Positions 1 through 8,949 of a stretch of DNA of 64,000 nt are shown here, piece after piece. Numbering within the stretch: position 1 is the stretch's first letter; the number at the start of each line of letters is the position of its first letter. The DNA comes from Fulvivirga maritima (lineage in GTDB: Bacteria > Bacteroidota > Bacteroidia > Cytophagales > Cyclobacteriaceae). The notes beneath the pieces were generated by a model. That model saw only the letters and a list, made by a program, of their open reading frames with translations, did not search any database and was not told where the DNA came from. Location of the stretch: assembly GCF_021389955.1 (NCBI RefSeq), contig NZ_CP089980.1:3157001-3221000 (forward strand), in the 5' to 3' direction. Made by a program: the position numbers and the translations under genes.

Positions 1-2
1 AT

Positions 3-1091
3 GTAGAAGGAAAAGAATATATTGATATGCTGGCGGGCATAGCAGTTTGTAATGTAGGGCATAGCCACCCTAAAGTGGTGGAGGCTGTGCAGAAACAAGC
101 GGCAGAGCTTATGCATATTTCTAATTTCTTTGTGACCTTGCCACAGGTAGAGCTGAGCAAAAAGCTCAAAGAAATTAGTGGTCTTGATCATGTTTTCATA
201 ACCAATAGTGGCGCTGAATCTGTAGAAGGTGCTATAAAAGTGGCTCGTAAATACGCACATAAGCATGGTCGGGGAGGAGAGGTGATTTCTATGACCAAAT
301 CTTTTCACGGTCGTACGCTGGGTACTATCGCCACTGGCCAGGCTAAATATCAGCAAGGTTTTGAACCTATTCCCACAGGTTTTAAGCAAGTAGAATTTAA
401 TAACCTTGAAGCTCTTAAGTCAACTATTAGCCAGGAAACGGCGGCTATTATTTTAGAGCCTGTGCAAGGTGAAGGAGGTATTAACCCTGTGGATAAGGAC
501 TATTTGCAAGCGATAAGAGAAATCTGTACAGAAGAAAAAATTGCTTTGATTTTTGACGAAGTGCAATGTGGAATCGGTCGTACAGGGAAGTGGTTTGCGA
601 AGGATCATTATGGAGTGCAGCCCGATGTTATGACACTGGCCAAAGGGCTTGGTGGAGGTTTCCCGATAGGAGCTTTTGTATGTGATTCAAAAATTAGTGA
701 TGCTATTAATTATGGAGATCACGGTACCACTTTTGGAGGTAATCCATTAGCCTGTTCTTCAGCTTTAGCTACGTTATCAGTTATAGAAGAAGAGAATTTG
801 TTAGATGCAGCCACTGAGAAGGGAGCATGGGTGAAAGCTGAATTTGAAAAAATGAAAGCTGAGCATGGTGAGATAAAATACATTCGTGGACTTGGACTTA
901 TGATAGGTATTGAGTTATCTCAGCCAGCGGCTCCGGTGGTGAAACTGCTTTTAGAAAAAGGTATTATAGCTAATGCTACCGCTGATACGGTGCTAAGACT
1001 AGTGCCTTCTTTAAATATACCTGAAGAAGATTTGAAGCAAGTGGTGGAAGAAATAGAAAAGTGTTTAGCAGAAACCATGATAGAACAATGA
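3..1091 (+). CDS. argD: Acetylornithine aminotransferase, 5' partial
   Basis: PLP-dependent class III aminotransferase that makes N-acetylornithine from N-acetylglutamate semialdehyde in arginine synthesis. The frame is open upstream of the ATG at 27 to the window edge, and the extra codons (VEGKEYID) continue the family's N-terminal motif before MLAGIAVCNVGHSHP, so the true start lies outside the window. Visible signatures are TNSGAESVEGAIK, the FDEVQCGIGRTG strand with the cofactor-contacting Asp, and the Schiff-base Lys in TLAKGLGGG (codon 642-644). The last bases overlap argC as ATGA, which suggests translational coupling. A succinylornithine or other omega-aminotransferase is possible by family, but argC and argJ next door favour ArgD. 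Confidence 0.93.
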   Translation, partial: VEGKEYIDMLAGIAVCNVGHSHPKVVEAVQKQAAELMHISNFFVTLPQVELSKKLKEISGLDHVFITNSGAESVEGAIKVARKYAHKHGRGGEVISMTKSFHGRTLGTIATGQAKYQQGFEPIPTGFKQVEFNNLEALKSTISQETAAIILEPVQGEGGINPVDKDYLQAIREICTEEKIALIFDEVQCGIGRTGKWFAKDHYGVQPDVMTLAKGLGGGFPIGAFVCDSKISDAINYGDHGTTFGGNPLACSSALATLSVIEEENLLDAATEKGAWVKAEFEKMKAEHGEIKYIRGLGLMIGIELSQPAAPVVKLLLEKGIIANATADTVLRLVPSLNIPEEDLKQVVEEIEKCLAETMIEQ

Positions 1092-2131
1092 GTAATACGC
1101 GAAAAAAAGTAGCAATTGTAGGAGCTTCTGGTTATACAGGTTCCGAACTCGCTCGTTTTTTACTGCATCACCCAGAGGTAGAAATTGCCATGATCACCTC
1201 TGAAACGCACGAAGGAAAGCCATTTTCTACTTTACATCCTCAGTTTACCGGGCAGCTTGATATGCCTTTGGTATCCGCACAAAGAGTAACTGATGAGCCT
1301 TTGGATGTTGTTTTTCTGGCATTGCCACACGGTGTTTCTATGAATTTTGTGATGCAATGGGCAGATAAATCATTTAAAATTATTGATCTCAGTGGAGACT
1401 TCAGGTTAAAAAACTCTGAAGTGTATGAGCACTGGTATAAGAAAGATCATAATTATGAAAAAGGATTTGATCATGCTGTATATGGATTGCCAGAGCTACA
1501 TAAAGATGATATAGTACAATCAGATTTGGTGGCTAATCCAGGCTGTTATCCTACTACTTCTACGCTAGGAGTAGCTCCATTGGTAGCCGAAAAACTGATA
1601 GATATAGAAGGCATTATAATAGATGCTAAATCAGGAATTACTGGAGCAGGTATAAAGCCTAGCCTTACCACCCACTTTTCTAATGTTAATGATAATTTCA
1701 AGGCCTATGGAGTAAAAAGTCATCGGCATACTATTGAAATAGAAGAGCAGCTAGGATTTCTTAATGAAGGAGAAGTGAAGGTTCAATTTACACCTCACCT
1801 GCTACCGCTAGATAGAGGAATACTGGCTACCAGCTATTCTACTCCACTAAACGACATGACCCAGGAAAAGCTGGACGATTTATACCAATCTTTTTATGAA
1901 GAAAAGCCATTTGTAAGGGTGAGAGAATCTTTACCTACTTTGAAAGACGTGAGAGGTAGTAATTACTGTGATGTGCACCCTGTGTGGGATGAACGTACTA
2001 ACAGAATAATGGTTTTTTCGGCCATTGATAATCTTGTAAAAGGAGCCGCAGGGCAGGCTATTCAGAATATGAACCTGATGCTTGGCTTTGAAGAAACCTC
2101 AGGCCTATTACTTAATCCATTGAAACCATAA
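1088..2131 (+). CDS. argC: N-acetyl-gamma-glutamyl-phosphate reductase
   Basis: NADPH-dependent reductase that converts N-acetylglutamyl phosphate to the semialdehyde. The dinucleotide-binding motif GASGYTG is near residue 12 and the catalytic Cys153 is in NPGCYPT. I place the start at ATG 1088, which gives the protein MSNTRKKVAIVGASG; the longer frame from 1061 would add nine unrelated residues and overlap argD deeply. The ATGA junction with argD (start ATG 1088-1090, argD stop TGA 1089-1091) supports this. About 347 residues, typical for the family. ArgJ follows after 24 bases. Confidence 0.95.
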   Translation: MSNTRKKVAIVGASGYTGSELARFLLHHPEVEIAMITSETHEGKPFSTLHPQFTGQLDMPLVSAQRVTDEPLDVVFLALPHGVSMNFVMQWADKSFKIIDLSGDFRLKNSEVYEHWYKKDHNYEKGFDHAVYGLPELHKDDIVQSDLVANPGCYPTTSTLGVAPLVAEKLIDIEGIIIDAKSGITGAGIKPSLTTHFSNVNDNFKAYGVKSHRHTIEIEEQLGFLNEGEVKVQFTPHLLPLDRGILATSYSTPLNDMTQEKLDDLYQSFYEEKPFVRVRESLPTLKDVRGSNYCDVHPVWDERTNRIMVFSAIDNLVKGAAGQAIQNMNLMLGFEETSGLLLNPLKP

Positions 2132-2155
2132 ACCAACAATACTATCGAAGATCAA

Positions 2156-3367
2156 ATGATTCAAAATATTACAAATGTAAAAGGTATCAAATGCTGGGGA
2201 GCACACACCGGAATCAAGTCTATGAGACGTGATCTGGCTATAATCTACTCAGAGGTGCCTTGTGCCGCAGCAGCTTGTTTTACCCAAAATAAAGTGCAGG
2301 CAGAGCCGGTGAAATTGAGTATTAAACACATGAAAGATAACCGGGCTCAGGTAATAGTATGTAATGCTGGTAATGCTAATGCATGTACCGGAGAGCAAGG
2401 CCGAATTGGAGCAGAAGCTATGGCTAATACTGTAGCTGAAGAACTAAAAATACCGGTAGAAGATGTGATAGTAGCCTCAACAGGGCTCATAGGAGAGCCT
2501 TTTCCTACTGATGATATTGTGAAGGGAATAAAAGAAAATATTCCTAAATTATCTAATACGGCCAAGGCAGGATCTTTTACTGCTAATGCTATTCTTACTA
2601 CAGATACTTTCCCTAAAGAAGGCTTTCTTGAATTTGACTGTGATGGCACTAAAGTAGCGCTGGGCGGCATGGCTAAAGGATCAGGTATGATTCATCCAAA
2701 CATGGCTACTATGCTGTCTTTTGTGGTTACGGATATTAATATAGATGAGAAATTACTGGATGAAGCGGTAAAGTACTGTGTAGAGAGAACTTTTAATATG
2801 ATTACTGTAGATGGTGATACTTCTACTAATGATATGGTGGCAGTATTGGCAAACGGTCTGGCTGGTAATAAGAAGATTAAAACCAAAAGCGATCCTAACT
2901 ATCAGCTGTTTAGAGAAAAGCTTATGCAGCTGCTTACACACCTGGCCAAATTAATTATCTCTGATGGCGAAGGTGCCTCTAAGTTTATAGAGTATAAAGT
3001 TACTAAGGCCAGAACTGAGAATAATGCCAGAACTTTAGTGAAAGCGATCTCTGATTCTACACTAGTTAAAACGGCTATGTTTGGCCGTGATCCTAACTGG
3101 GGGAGAATAATAGCTGCCTGCGGTAATGCTGGCGTTCCTTTTGATTATACCAAGGCCGATTTATACATTGGAGATAATAGTAACCTGGTGCAGGTGCTTA
3201 AGAAAGGATCTCCTGCAGATTATGATAAGGCATATATAAAGAAACTGCTGAGAGAATCTCACATCCGTATAGTCCTGGAGCTACATAAGGGTAGTGAAGA
3301 GAGCACAGGTTGGGGCTCAGACCTTACTACAGATTATGTGATGTTTAATTCAGTATATACTACCTAA
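2156..3367 (+). CDS. argJ: Bifunctional glutamate N-acetyltransferase / amino-acid acetyltransferase
   Basis: ArgJ moves acetyl groups from N-acetylornithine to glutamate, closing the cyclic arginine pathway. It is made as one chain and cuts itself between Ala184 and the nucleophile Thr185 in the conserved PNMATML motif. GNANACTGEQG (about residues 72-82) and the C-terminal FGRDPNWGRI block are also typical. The 403-residue length is standard. It is the last gene of the argD-argC-argJ run and is followed directly by a strong hairpin. Its presence implies an acetylated cycle rather than the succinylated route known from some Bacteroides. Confidence 0.95.
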   Translation: MIQNITNVKGIKCWGAHTGIKSMRRDLAIIYSEVPCAAAACFTQNKVQAEPVKLSIKHMKDNRAQVIVCNAGNANACTGEQGRIGAEAMANTVAEELKIPVEDVIVASTGLIGEPFPTDDIVKGIKENIPKLSNTAKAGSFTANAILTTDTFPKEGFLEFDCDGTKVALGGMAKGSGMIHPNMATMLSFVVTDINIDEKLLDEAVKYCVERTFNMITVDGDTSTNDMVAVLANGLAGNKKIKTKSDPNYQLFREKLMQLLTHLAKLIISDGEGASKFIEYKVTKARTENNARTLVKAISDSTLVKTAMFGRDPNWGRIIAACGNAGVPFDYTKADLYIGDNSNLVQVLKKGSPADYDKAYIKKLLRESHIRIVLELHKGSEESTGWGSDLTTDYVMFNSVYTT

Positions 3368-3378
3368 ATAAAAGCAAA

Positions 3379-3411
3379 ACAGCCACTGGTACTAATCTTC
3401 CCAGTGGCTGT
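3379..3411. terminator. Bidirectional terminator between argJ and the convergent gene
   Basis: Perfect 11-bp stem: ACAGCCACTGG (3379-3389) pairs with CCAGTGGCTGT (3401-3411) around an 11-base loop. A-rich sequence lies on one side and T-rich on the other. It sits between convergent stop codons. Confidence 0.85.
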
Positions 3412-3420
3412 TATTCTAAA

Positions 3421-3786
3421 TCAGAAATACTTTTTGTAATTATCTTCATCTTGCCAAAATTCACGACACTTTTGTATCTGTTCTTCTTTAAAGTGTTCGT
3501 CATTTTTCAATTCTTTCCATTCTCCATAACCCAGCTGCTCGGCTAGTTTATAGAAACGGTCTCCTTGTCCATTCTTTTTATCCTGAACCATTACACTGAT
3601 GAGCGGGCGATCTTCCTCATGCTCTTCTTCTGAAATCTCATCCAGAATAGTTCCTAAAAGTTGTTTCTCATGTTTAATGTCAAGGTTAAGGCCTAGCTCA
3701 GTAGTGTTGATCAATCTCCTGTAGGAAATAGGAGCACTATCTGTTCGGGCCAATTGGATTAGCTTATTTCTTACTCTCGAATTCAA
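3421..3786 (-). CDS. Small conserved-looking protein of unknown function
   Basis: A 121-residue soluble protein without signal peptide or membrane segment. The N-terminal part (RNKLIQLARTDSAPISYRRL) looks helical and winged-helix-like. It is followed by an acidic patch (EISEEEHEEDRPLISVMV) and a C-terminal stretch with GDRFYKLAEQLGYG. The pattern ISY..L then RPLIS and FYKLA recalls small proteins found near DNA-processing genes, but I cannot name the family. It ends at the terminator shared with argJ and is probably monocistronic. Confidence 0.6.
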   Translation of the reverse strand: MNSRVRNKLIQLARTDSAPISYRRLINTTELGLNLDIKHEKQLLGTILDEISEEEHEEDRPLISVMVQDKKNGQGDRFYKLAEQLGYGEWKELKNDEHFKEEQIQKCREFWQDEDNYKKYF

Positions 3787-3856
3787 ACTTTTTTAGATCT
3801 TGTTAAACAAAAAATAATAGCCAATTTTAAGAAAAATTAAAATTTTTAGCCACTTA

Positions 3857-4654
3857 CTAGCTACTAATGTGCTCAGAAACTTTGTGAATCAGATGGTTAT
3901 GAGCAGATTTTATTAAAACTATTTTATAATCGGTGATTTTTTTAATAAGCGGCTGCATATGTTGGGGTGTAATTACCTTATCTAAAGTGCCCAGATAAAA
4001 AGTCACTGGGATGTGGTTTTTAGTTAACAAATGGCTGATTTTCTTCATCTTAAATTTTAGGTGAGAAAATACTATCCATGAATAATATACCCTTTTTCTT
4101 TTCTCTAAGCTGTCCATTTGGCTGGCAGCGAATTTTGATAAGCTGCGATCAATAAATTTTAATTTTTCTGCCGTTCTAAGAATGCTAAAAAAAAGTTGAG
4201 GCTTCTGTATCATACTTTTAAAAACCTTCTTTAAACCTATAGGAGATGTGGCTAACTGATACCAAATATTAGGTTTAATGCCATCAGGAGCAATAAATAT
4301 CAGTTCTATAATTCTTTCTGGAATGGCCTCTAGTGTGGCAAGTACAAATTTAGCTCCTATGCTAAAGCCCATCAGAGCTACTTCTTTAATTTTAAGGCTA
4401 GCGAGGAAAGCAGTTATTATTTCTGCCCATATAGCTTTGCTAAGCGGAGTATCTTCATGAGACCAATAACTATTGCCATGAAAAAATAAATCAAAGCTAT
4501 AAATGGTAAATTCTTTGCCTATAATATTAGCCATTGGTCCGAATGCACGACCGTTCTGACCAAAACCATGAAAAGCCAGCATCACTTTTTCGCCACTGCC
4601 GTAAGTGTAATAGTTAATTTGATGCTCCTTAAAATGGAAATTGTTCTCAGTCAT
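3857..4654 (-). CDS. Alpha/beta hydrolase
   Basis: A single-domain alpha/beta hydrolase of about 265 residues. The oxyanion region AFHGFGQNG, the nucleophile elbow GFSIGA (Ser nucleophile), an acid in LGTLDKVI and a late His in SAHNHLIH give a complete triad in the expected order. I prefer the start MTENNFHFKE at 4654; the frame extends to 4681 but the extra nine residues resemble no signal peptide. The substrate cannot be told from the sequence. It is divergent from the sigma factor gene starting at 4721. Confidence 0.82.
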   Translation of the reverse strand: MTENNFHFKEHQINYYTYGSGEKVMLAFHGFGQNGRAFGPMANIIGKEFTIYSFDLFFHGNSYWSHEDTPLSKAIWAEIITAFLASLKIKEVALMGFSIGAKFVLATLEAIPERIIELIFIAPDGIKPNIWYQLATSPIGLKKVFKSMIQKPQLFFSILRTAEKLKFIDRSLSKFAASQMDSLEKRKRVYYSWIVFSHLKFKMKKISHLLTKNHIPVTFYLGTLDKVITPQHMQPLIKKITDYKIVLIKSAHNHLIHKVSEHISS

Positions 4655-4720
4655 AAGGCAAATCAAAAAAAAAGTAGGCACTTATAAAATATTTTATAAA
4701 ATCATACGACTACAGTAGGG

Positions 4721-5302
4721 ATGTCAGTTGATGATTCAATATCGATAAATATTCATATGGTGCAAAGTCAGCAAGAGACCATAGAAAAAGAGAGAGGAAG
4801 GCTTCTCAGTTTTATTCGTGCCCGTGTGAATAATGTGGAAGATGCTGAAGATATATTGCAAGATGTACTATACCAGTTTGTAGATGGGTATGGCACCATT
4901 CGCTCTATAGAAAAGGCTACATCTTGGCTGTTTCGGGTGGCCAGAAATAAAATCATAGATTCTTATCGTAAGCGCAGTGTCCGGTCTGATAACGTGAAAC
5001 TGGATCAGGTAGGTTATGATAATGAAGATGGTAGTTTAATGTTAAAAGATATTCTGCCAGATATAGAAGACACTCCGGAGGAGATACATTTTAGAGAAGT
5101 AATTTGGGAAGCTATTAATGTCGCTCTCAATGAGCTTCCTGCTGAGCAAAGAGAGGTTTTTGTACTTCATGAATTTGAAGATCAGAGCTTTAAAGAAATA
5201 TCAGCCAAATTGGATACACCTGTGAATACCCTCATTTCGAGGAAAAGGTATGCCATTTTAGCACTGAGAAAGAAATTAGAAAATTTATATAAGGAGTTAT
5301 AA
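4721..5302 (+). CDS. ECF-type RNA polymerase sigma factor
   Basis: A sigma-70 family protein of the extracytoplasmic-function type, 193 residues. Region 2 carries DAEDILQDVLYQFV and the core-binding and melting stretch TSWLFRVARNKIIDSYRKR. Region 4 carries ELPAEQREVFVLHEFEDQSFKEIS and the recognition helix near the C-terminus. A possible alternative start is the internal ATG at 4757. The next gene begins two bases after the stop, so the small membrane protein is almost surely co-transcribed and is a candidate regulator, though it has no recognisable anti-sigma domain. Confidence 0.9.
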   Translation: MSVDDSISINIHMVQSQQETIEKERGRLLSFIRARVNNVEDAEDILQDVLYQFVDGYGTIRSIEKATSWLFRVARNKIIDSYRKRSVRSDNVKLDQVGYDNEDGSLMLKDILPDIEDTPEEIHFREVIWEAINVALNELPAEQREVFVLHEFEDQSFKEISAKLDTPVNTLISRKRYAILALRKKLENLYKEL

Positions 5303-5304
5303 TT

Positions 5305-5643
5305 ATGAGACCAGGAAAGGGAAAGAAAATAGCCTTGGTAATATTAGCGGTGCTAGCTTTTATAGCACTGTTTGGTTACATTGTAATGACTTTGTGGAAC
5401 TGGCTTGTGCCTGATTTATTCAACGGCCCCACAGTTACCTATGTACAGGCTATAGGATTGCTCGTATTATGTAAATTACTTTTTGGAGGCTTTCATGGCA
5501 AAGGCGGACCTAAAGATAGGTGGAAAGAAAAATGGAGGAGCATGAGCCCCGAGCAGCGAGAAGGATTAAAGCGGAAATTTGCTGCTAAATGGAAATGCGA
5601 TTCTCACCAAAAAGAACCCACAGATTCAGCGGAGAAGTGTTAA
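5305..5643 (+). CDS. Small membrane protein coupled to the sigma factor
   Basis: 112 residues with a short basic N-terminus, a first membrane segment at about 9-33, a second at about 44-62 that includes a glycine-rich LFGGFHGKGG, then a charged cytosolic-type tail with MSPEQREGLKRKFAAKW. The tail resembles the helical motifs of CpxP/Spy-like proteins (MTPEERE pattern). It lies two bases after the sigma factor, which suggests a role in holding or modulating it. Function is inferred from context only. Confidence 0.75.
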   Translation: MRPGKGKKIALVILAVLAFIALFGYIVMTLWNWLVPDLFNGPTVTYVQAIGLLVLCKLLFGGFHGKGGPKDRWKEKWRSMSPEQREGLKRKFAAKWKCDSHQKEPTDSAEKC

Positions 5644-5758
5644 TTATTGGGTGATGTTAATGTTTTGTTATTAAACCAGAATTTTCTTCATCCTGAACCC
5701 TGGAAACTATTTAAATATTAAAAGTTTCTTTAGTTTCGCGATAAAATATAGATGACCT

Positions 5759-6388
5759 GTGGATACTAGAGAACGGATATTAAGAGAAGGAACTACATTA
5801 TTTAAAAAGTATGGGGTGAGGAGTGTTACCATGGATGATATAGCTAAGGAGTTATCTATTTCTAAAAAGACTATTTATCAATTTTTTAAGGATAAAGATG
5901 AAATAGTAACCATAGCCATGCAGGATTTTGTGGAGCAGGAAAAGGCAGAGTACATCGCGGTGGTGGATGAGGTGAAAAACGCGGTGGAGGAGCTAGCCAT
6001 GATAACTAAGTGTATAAGGGAAGACTTTGATGATATAAACCCTTCTTTGATTTTTGATTTACAGAAATATCACCCTAAAGCGTGGGACATTATAAAGGAG
6101 TTTAAAAACAATTTTTTAAGAAAGGCTCTGGTAAGAAGTATTGAAAATGGAATAGAAGAAGGGGTTTTTAGAGATAATCTGGATCCTGAAGTGATGGCCG
6201 TGCTGAGGGTAGAACAGATCAATATGGCTTGCGATCATCAGCTATTTCCATTGGATAAGTTTAGCATTTACGAAACACATATGAAGTTACTAGATCATTA
6301 TATAAGCGGTATAGTAACAGATAAAGGCAAAGAATACTATAATAATTTTTTACAACAAATAGATATACCAACCACAAACCACCATTGA
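5759..6388 (+). CDS. TetR/AcrR family transcriptional regulator
   Basis: Typical TetR repressor of 209 residues. The helix-turn-helix is at about residues 20-50 (GVRSVTMDDIAKELSISKKTIYQFF), followed by an all-helical ligand-binding part. The start is GTG at 5759; the nearby ATG at 5752 is out of frame. It opens the efflux operon, with the TolC-like gene beginning two bases after its stop, so it most likely controls its own transcription together with the pump genes. Confidence 0.9.
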   Translation: MDTRERILREGTTLFKKYGVRSVTMDDIAKELSISKKTIYQFFKDKDEIVTIAMQDFVEQEKAEYIAVVDEVKNAVEELAMITKCIREDFDDINPSLIFDLQKYHPKAWDIIKEFKNNFLRKALVRSIENGIEEGVFRDNLDPEVMAVLRVEQINMACDHQLFPLDKFSIYETHMKLLDHYISGIVTDKGKEYYNNFLQQIDIPTTNHH

Positions 6389-6390
6389 TA

Positions 6391-7740
6391 ATGAGATTTA
6401 AATTAAGTTTTGTTCTTGGACTTATGCTTTTAACAGGGCTGGCCAGGGCTCAGGAAGATACCCGGGTGGCTTTTTCGTTAGAGGAATGTATTGACTATGC
6501 TATGCTGCATAATCAGAATATTCTTAATAGCGCTATAGACAAGGAAATAGCTGATACCCAGGTAGGTGAGACCTTAAGTGAAGGACTGCCACAGGTAAAT
6601 ATTAATGCCGGTGCTAATTATAATTTCGAACCACAAAAATCTTTGCTTGATGTGAGCACTTTTGATCCGAGCATACCTCAAGGAAATGAGGAGCCAATAT
6701 CATTCCAGCAGAAGTATGATGGAAATGTGGCTGTAAGTGTAAGGCAACTCATTTTTGATGGTTCCTTTTTTGTAGGCTTACAAGCTTCTAAAACCTATAA
6801 GGAACTCTCTACTAAAGAGTACATTAAAACAGAAATAGATGTAGTGGAAGCTATATCTAAGGCTTATTATAATGTGCTGGTTAGCGAAGAAAGGCTGGCA
6901 CTCATTAAAACCAACTATAGCAGAGTAGATACCATGCTGTATGAAACCAGCGTGATGTTAGAAAATGGTTTTGCCGAAAGAATAGACGTAAGCAGGCTAA
7001 AGGTGCAGCATAATAATTTAAAAGTGGAGTTGGAAAACACAGAGAAGCTTTTGGATCTTAGCCGTGATATGTTGAAATTTCAAATGGGTATGTCTTTGGC
7101 TCAGCCCATAGAGCTTACTGATAAGCTTGAGGAGGTGGTATTTGAAGATCCTTCTACAGAGGGTGATTTTAATTATGCCAATAGAATAGAATATTCACAG
7201 TTACAGACCAATGTAGCATTAGCACATTTAGACTTAAAAAATAATAAGATTCAATATGTGCCTACTTTGTATGCTAACTTTAACTATGGTTACAATACTC
7301 AAACCAGTGATTTTGATTTATTATTCAAAAGTGAGCGATGGTTAAATTATGGTCTGTTGGGGCTGTCATTAAACATCCCTGTGTTTGACGGATTCCTGAA
7401 GAGTAACAAAATTCAAAGAAATAAGCTGGAGATTAAACAGCTCAATAATTCATTCGAACAACTAGAAAATTCCATAGATCTGGAGATAAAAGAAGCCAGC
7501 ATAAATATGGAAACGTCTCTAAAGCAGATGCAGGCTCAGAAAGAGAACATGGAGCTGGCTGAGGAGATTTATGATGTAACAAGCATAAAATTTAAAGAGG
7601 GAGTAGGATCTAATCTGGAGGTAGTGGAAGCCGAAGCAGATTATAAAGAGGCCCAAACCAATTATTACAATGCATTATATGATGCTTTGGTAGCCAAAGT
7701 AGAGCTAGAAAAAGCTTATGGCCAACTACACAAGAACTAA
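6391..7740 (+). CDS. TolC-family outer-membrane efflux channel
   Basis: Outer-membrane component of a tripartite exporter. Signal peptide MRFKLSFVLGLMLLTGLARA, then the OEP repeat opening with FSLEECIDYAMLHNQ, long coiled-coil stretches (about 200-230 and 350-440), and beta segments near NGNVAVSVRQLIFDG and LSLNIPVFDGFL. I use ATG 6391; the TTG at 6385 would only add two residues. The MFP gene follows directly, and its ATG lies 31 bases after this stop. Confidence 0.9.
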   Translation: MRFKLSFVLGLMLLTGLARAQEDTRVAFSLEECIDYAMLHNQNILNSAIDKEIADTQVGETLSEGLPQVNINAGANYNFEPQKSLLDVSTFDPSIPQGNEEPISFQQKYDGNVAVSVRQLIFDGSFFVGLQASKTYKELSTKEYIKTEIDVVEAISKAYYNVLVSEERLALIKTNYSRVDTMLYETSVMLENGFAERIDVSRLKVQHNNLKVELENTEKLLDLSRDMLKFQMGMSLAQPIELTDKLEEVVFEDPSTEGDFNYANRIEYSQLQTNVALAHLDLKNNKIQYVPTLYANFNYGYNTQTSDFDLLFKSERWLNYGLLGLSLNIPVFDGFLKSNKIQRNKLEIKQLNNSFEQLENSIDLEIKEASINMETSLKQMQAQKENMELAEEIYDVTSIKFKEGVGSNLEVVEAEADYKEAQTNYYNALYDALVAKVELEKAYGQLHKN

Positions 7741-7771
7741 AAACCAACCCATTTTTGAAAACAAACCAGAC

Positions 7772-8938
7772 ATGAGAAATACAGCATTTTATTACTTAGC
7801 CATCATTACATTGCTTTTTGCAGCCTGTAGTAAAGAAGGGCTGGAGGCAAAGAAGGAGCAGCTTCAGTCTTATAAAGATGAGGTGCGTGAGCTTAATACT
7901 AAGATCAAAGAACTGGAGACCGAGATAGCCGCGCTAGATTCAACTTATGGTGTTGAAGAAGGAAAAGCCATTTTAGTAAATACCAAGGTGGTGAAAGCTA
8001 CTGACTTTAAGCATAAAATAGAGGTAAGAGGTTCTGTTGAGTCTCGCAGAAATGTAATGCTTACCTCAGAAACAGCCGGAACCATAGAAAGTGTGAAGGT
8101 GAGAGAAGGCCAAAAAGTGAGTGCCGGTCAAACGCTGATAGTGCTAGATGCAGATATTTTAAGAAATAACATAGCTGAGCTTAAAACTTCACTTGAGCTG
8201 GCCAAAGTGGTTTATGAAAGACAAGCCAATCTTTGGGAAAAGAAGATAGGTACTGAAATTCAGTATTTGGAGGCTAAAAATAATAAAGAAGCAATTGAGA
8301 GAAGGTTAGCTACCGCACATTCTCAATTAGACCAGGCAGTGGTTAAGGCTCCGTTTGCCGGTGTAATAGATGAGTTGCCTGCCAGAGAAGGAGAAATGGC
8401 TCAGCCAGGAGTGGATTTAGTTAGGGTAGTAAGCCCTGAAATGATGTACATCGATGCTGACGTTTCAGAAAGATATATCTCAGACTTTAAGGTGGGTGAT
8501 GAAGTAGATCTTTACTTCCCGGTTCAGGATAAGCATATCACCTCCAAAATATCAGCAGTAAGTGAGGTGATTAAAAGTGATAACAGAACATTTTCTATTG
8601 AAGTAAAACTACCTAAGCTGGATTTCCCGGTAAAGCCTAATCAGGTGGTGGTTCTGGAGTTAACTGACTATGAAGCAGAGTCTGCTTTAGTGGTGCCTAC
8701 AGAAATTATCCTTTCTGATGGTGATGATAACTTCTTGTATACTGCTGAAGATGAAAATAATAAAACGGTGGCCAAAAAGACTAAAGTGAAAGTGGGTGAA
8801 AGCTATGATGGTGTTACCGAAGTGAAAGAAGGTCTAAAGCAAAATGATATTGTAGTAATAGAAGGTTACCGAAGCTTAAGTGATGGCGTAGCCGTAAAAG
8901 CAGCCGATAAATCAACTAAAACAGCTCAATTAAAATAA
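7772..8938 (+). CDS. RND efflux membrane fusion (adaptor) lipoprotein
   Basis: HlyD/AcrA-type periplasmic adaptor. Starting at ATG 7772 gives the lipoprotein signal MRNTAFYYLAIITLLFAACS with the lipid-bearing Cys in a clear lipobox; the upstream start at 7718 would bury this signal. A coiled coil at about residues 22-55, barrel-sandwich hybrid halves around GTIESVKVREGQKVSAGQTL and VKAPFAGVIDELPAREGEM, and a beta-barrel domain follow. It lies between the channel and pump genes, as expected for an adaptor joining the two. Confidence 0.9.
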   Translation: MRNTAFYYLAIITLLFAACSKEGLEAKKEQLQSYKDEVRELNTKIKELETEIAALDSTYGVEEGKAILVNTKVVKATDFKHKIEVRGSVESRRNVMLTSETAGTIESVKVREGQKVSAGQTLIVLDADILRNNIAELKTSLELAKVVYERQANLWEKKIGTEIQYLEAKNNKEAIERRLATAHSQLDQAVVKAPFAGVIDELPAREGEMAQPGVDLVRVVSPEMMYIDADVSERYISDFKVGDEVDLYFPVQDKHITSKISAVSEVIKSDNRTFSIEVKLPKLDFPVKPNQVVVLELTDYEAESALVVPTEIILSDGDDNFLYTAEDENNKTVAKKTKVKVGESYDGVTEVKEGLKQNDIVVIEGYRSLSDGVAVKAADKSTKTAQLK

Positions 8939-8949
8939 AGCTTGCTGGT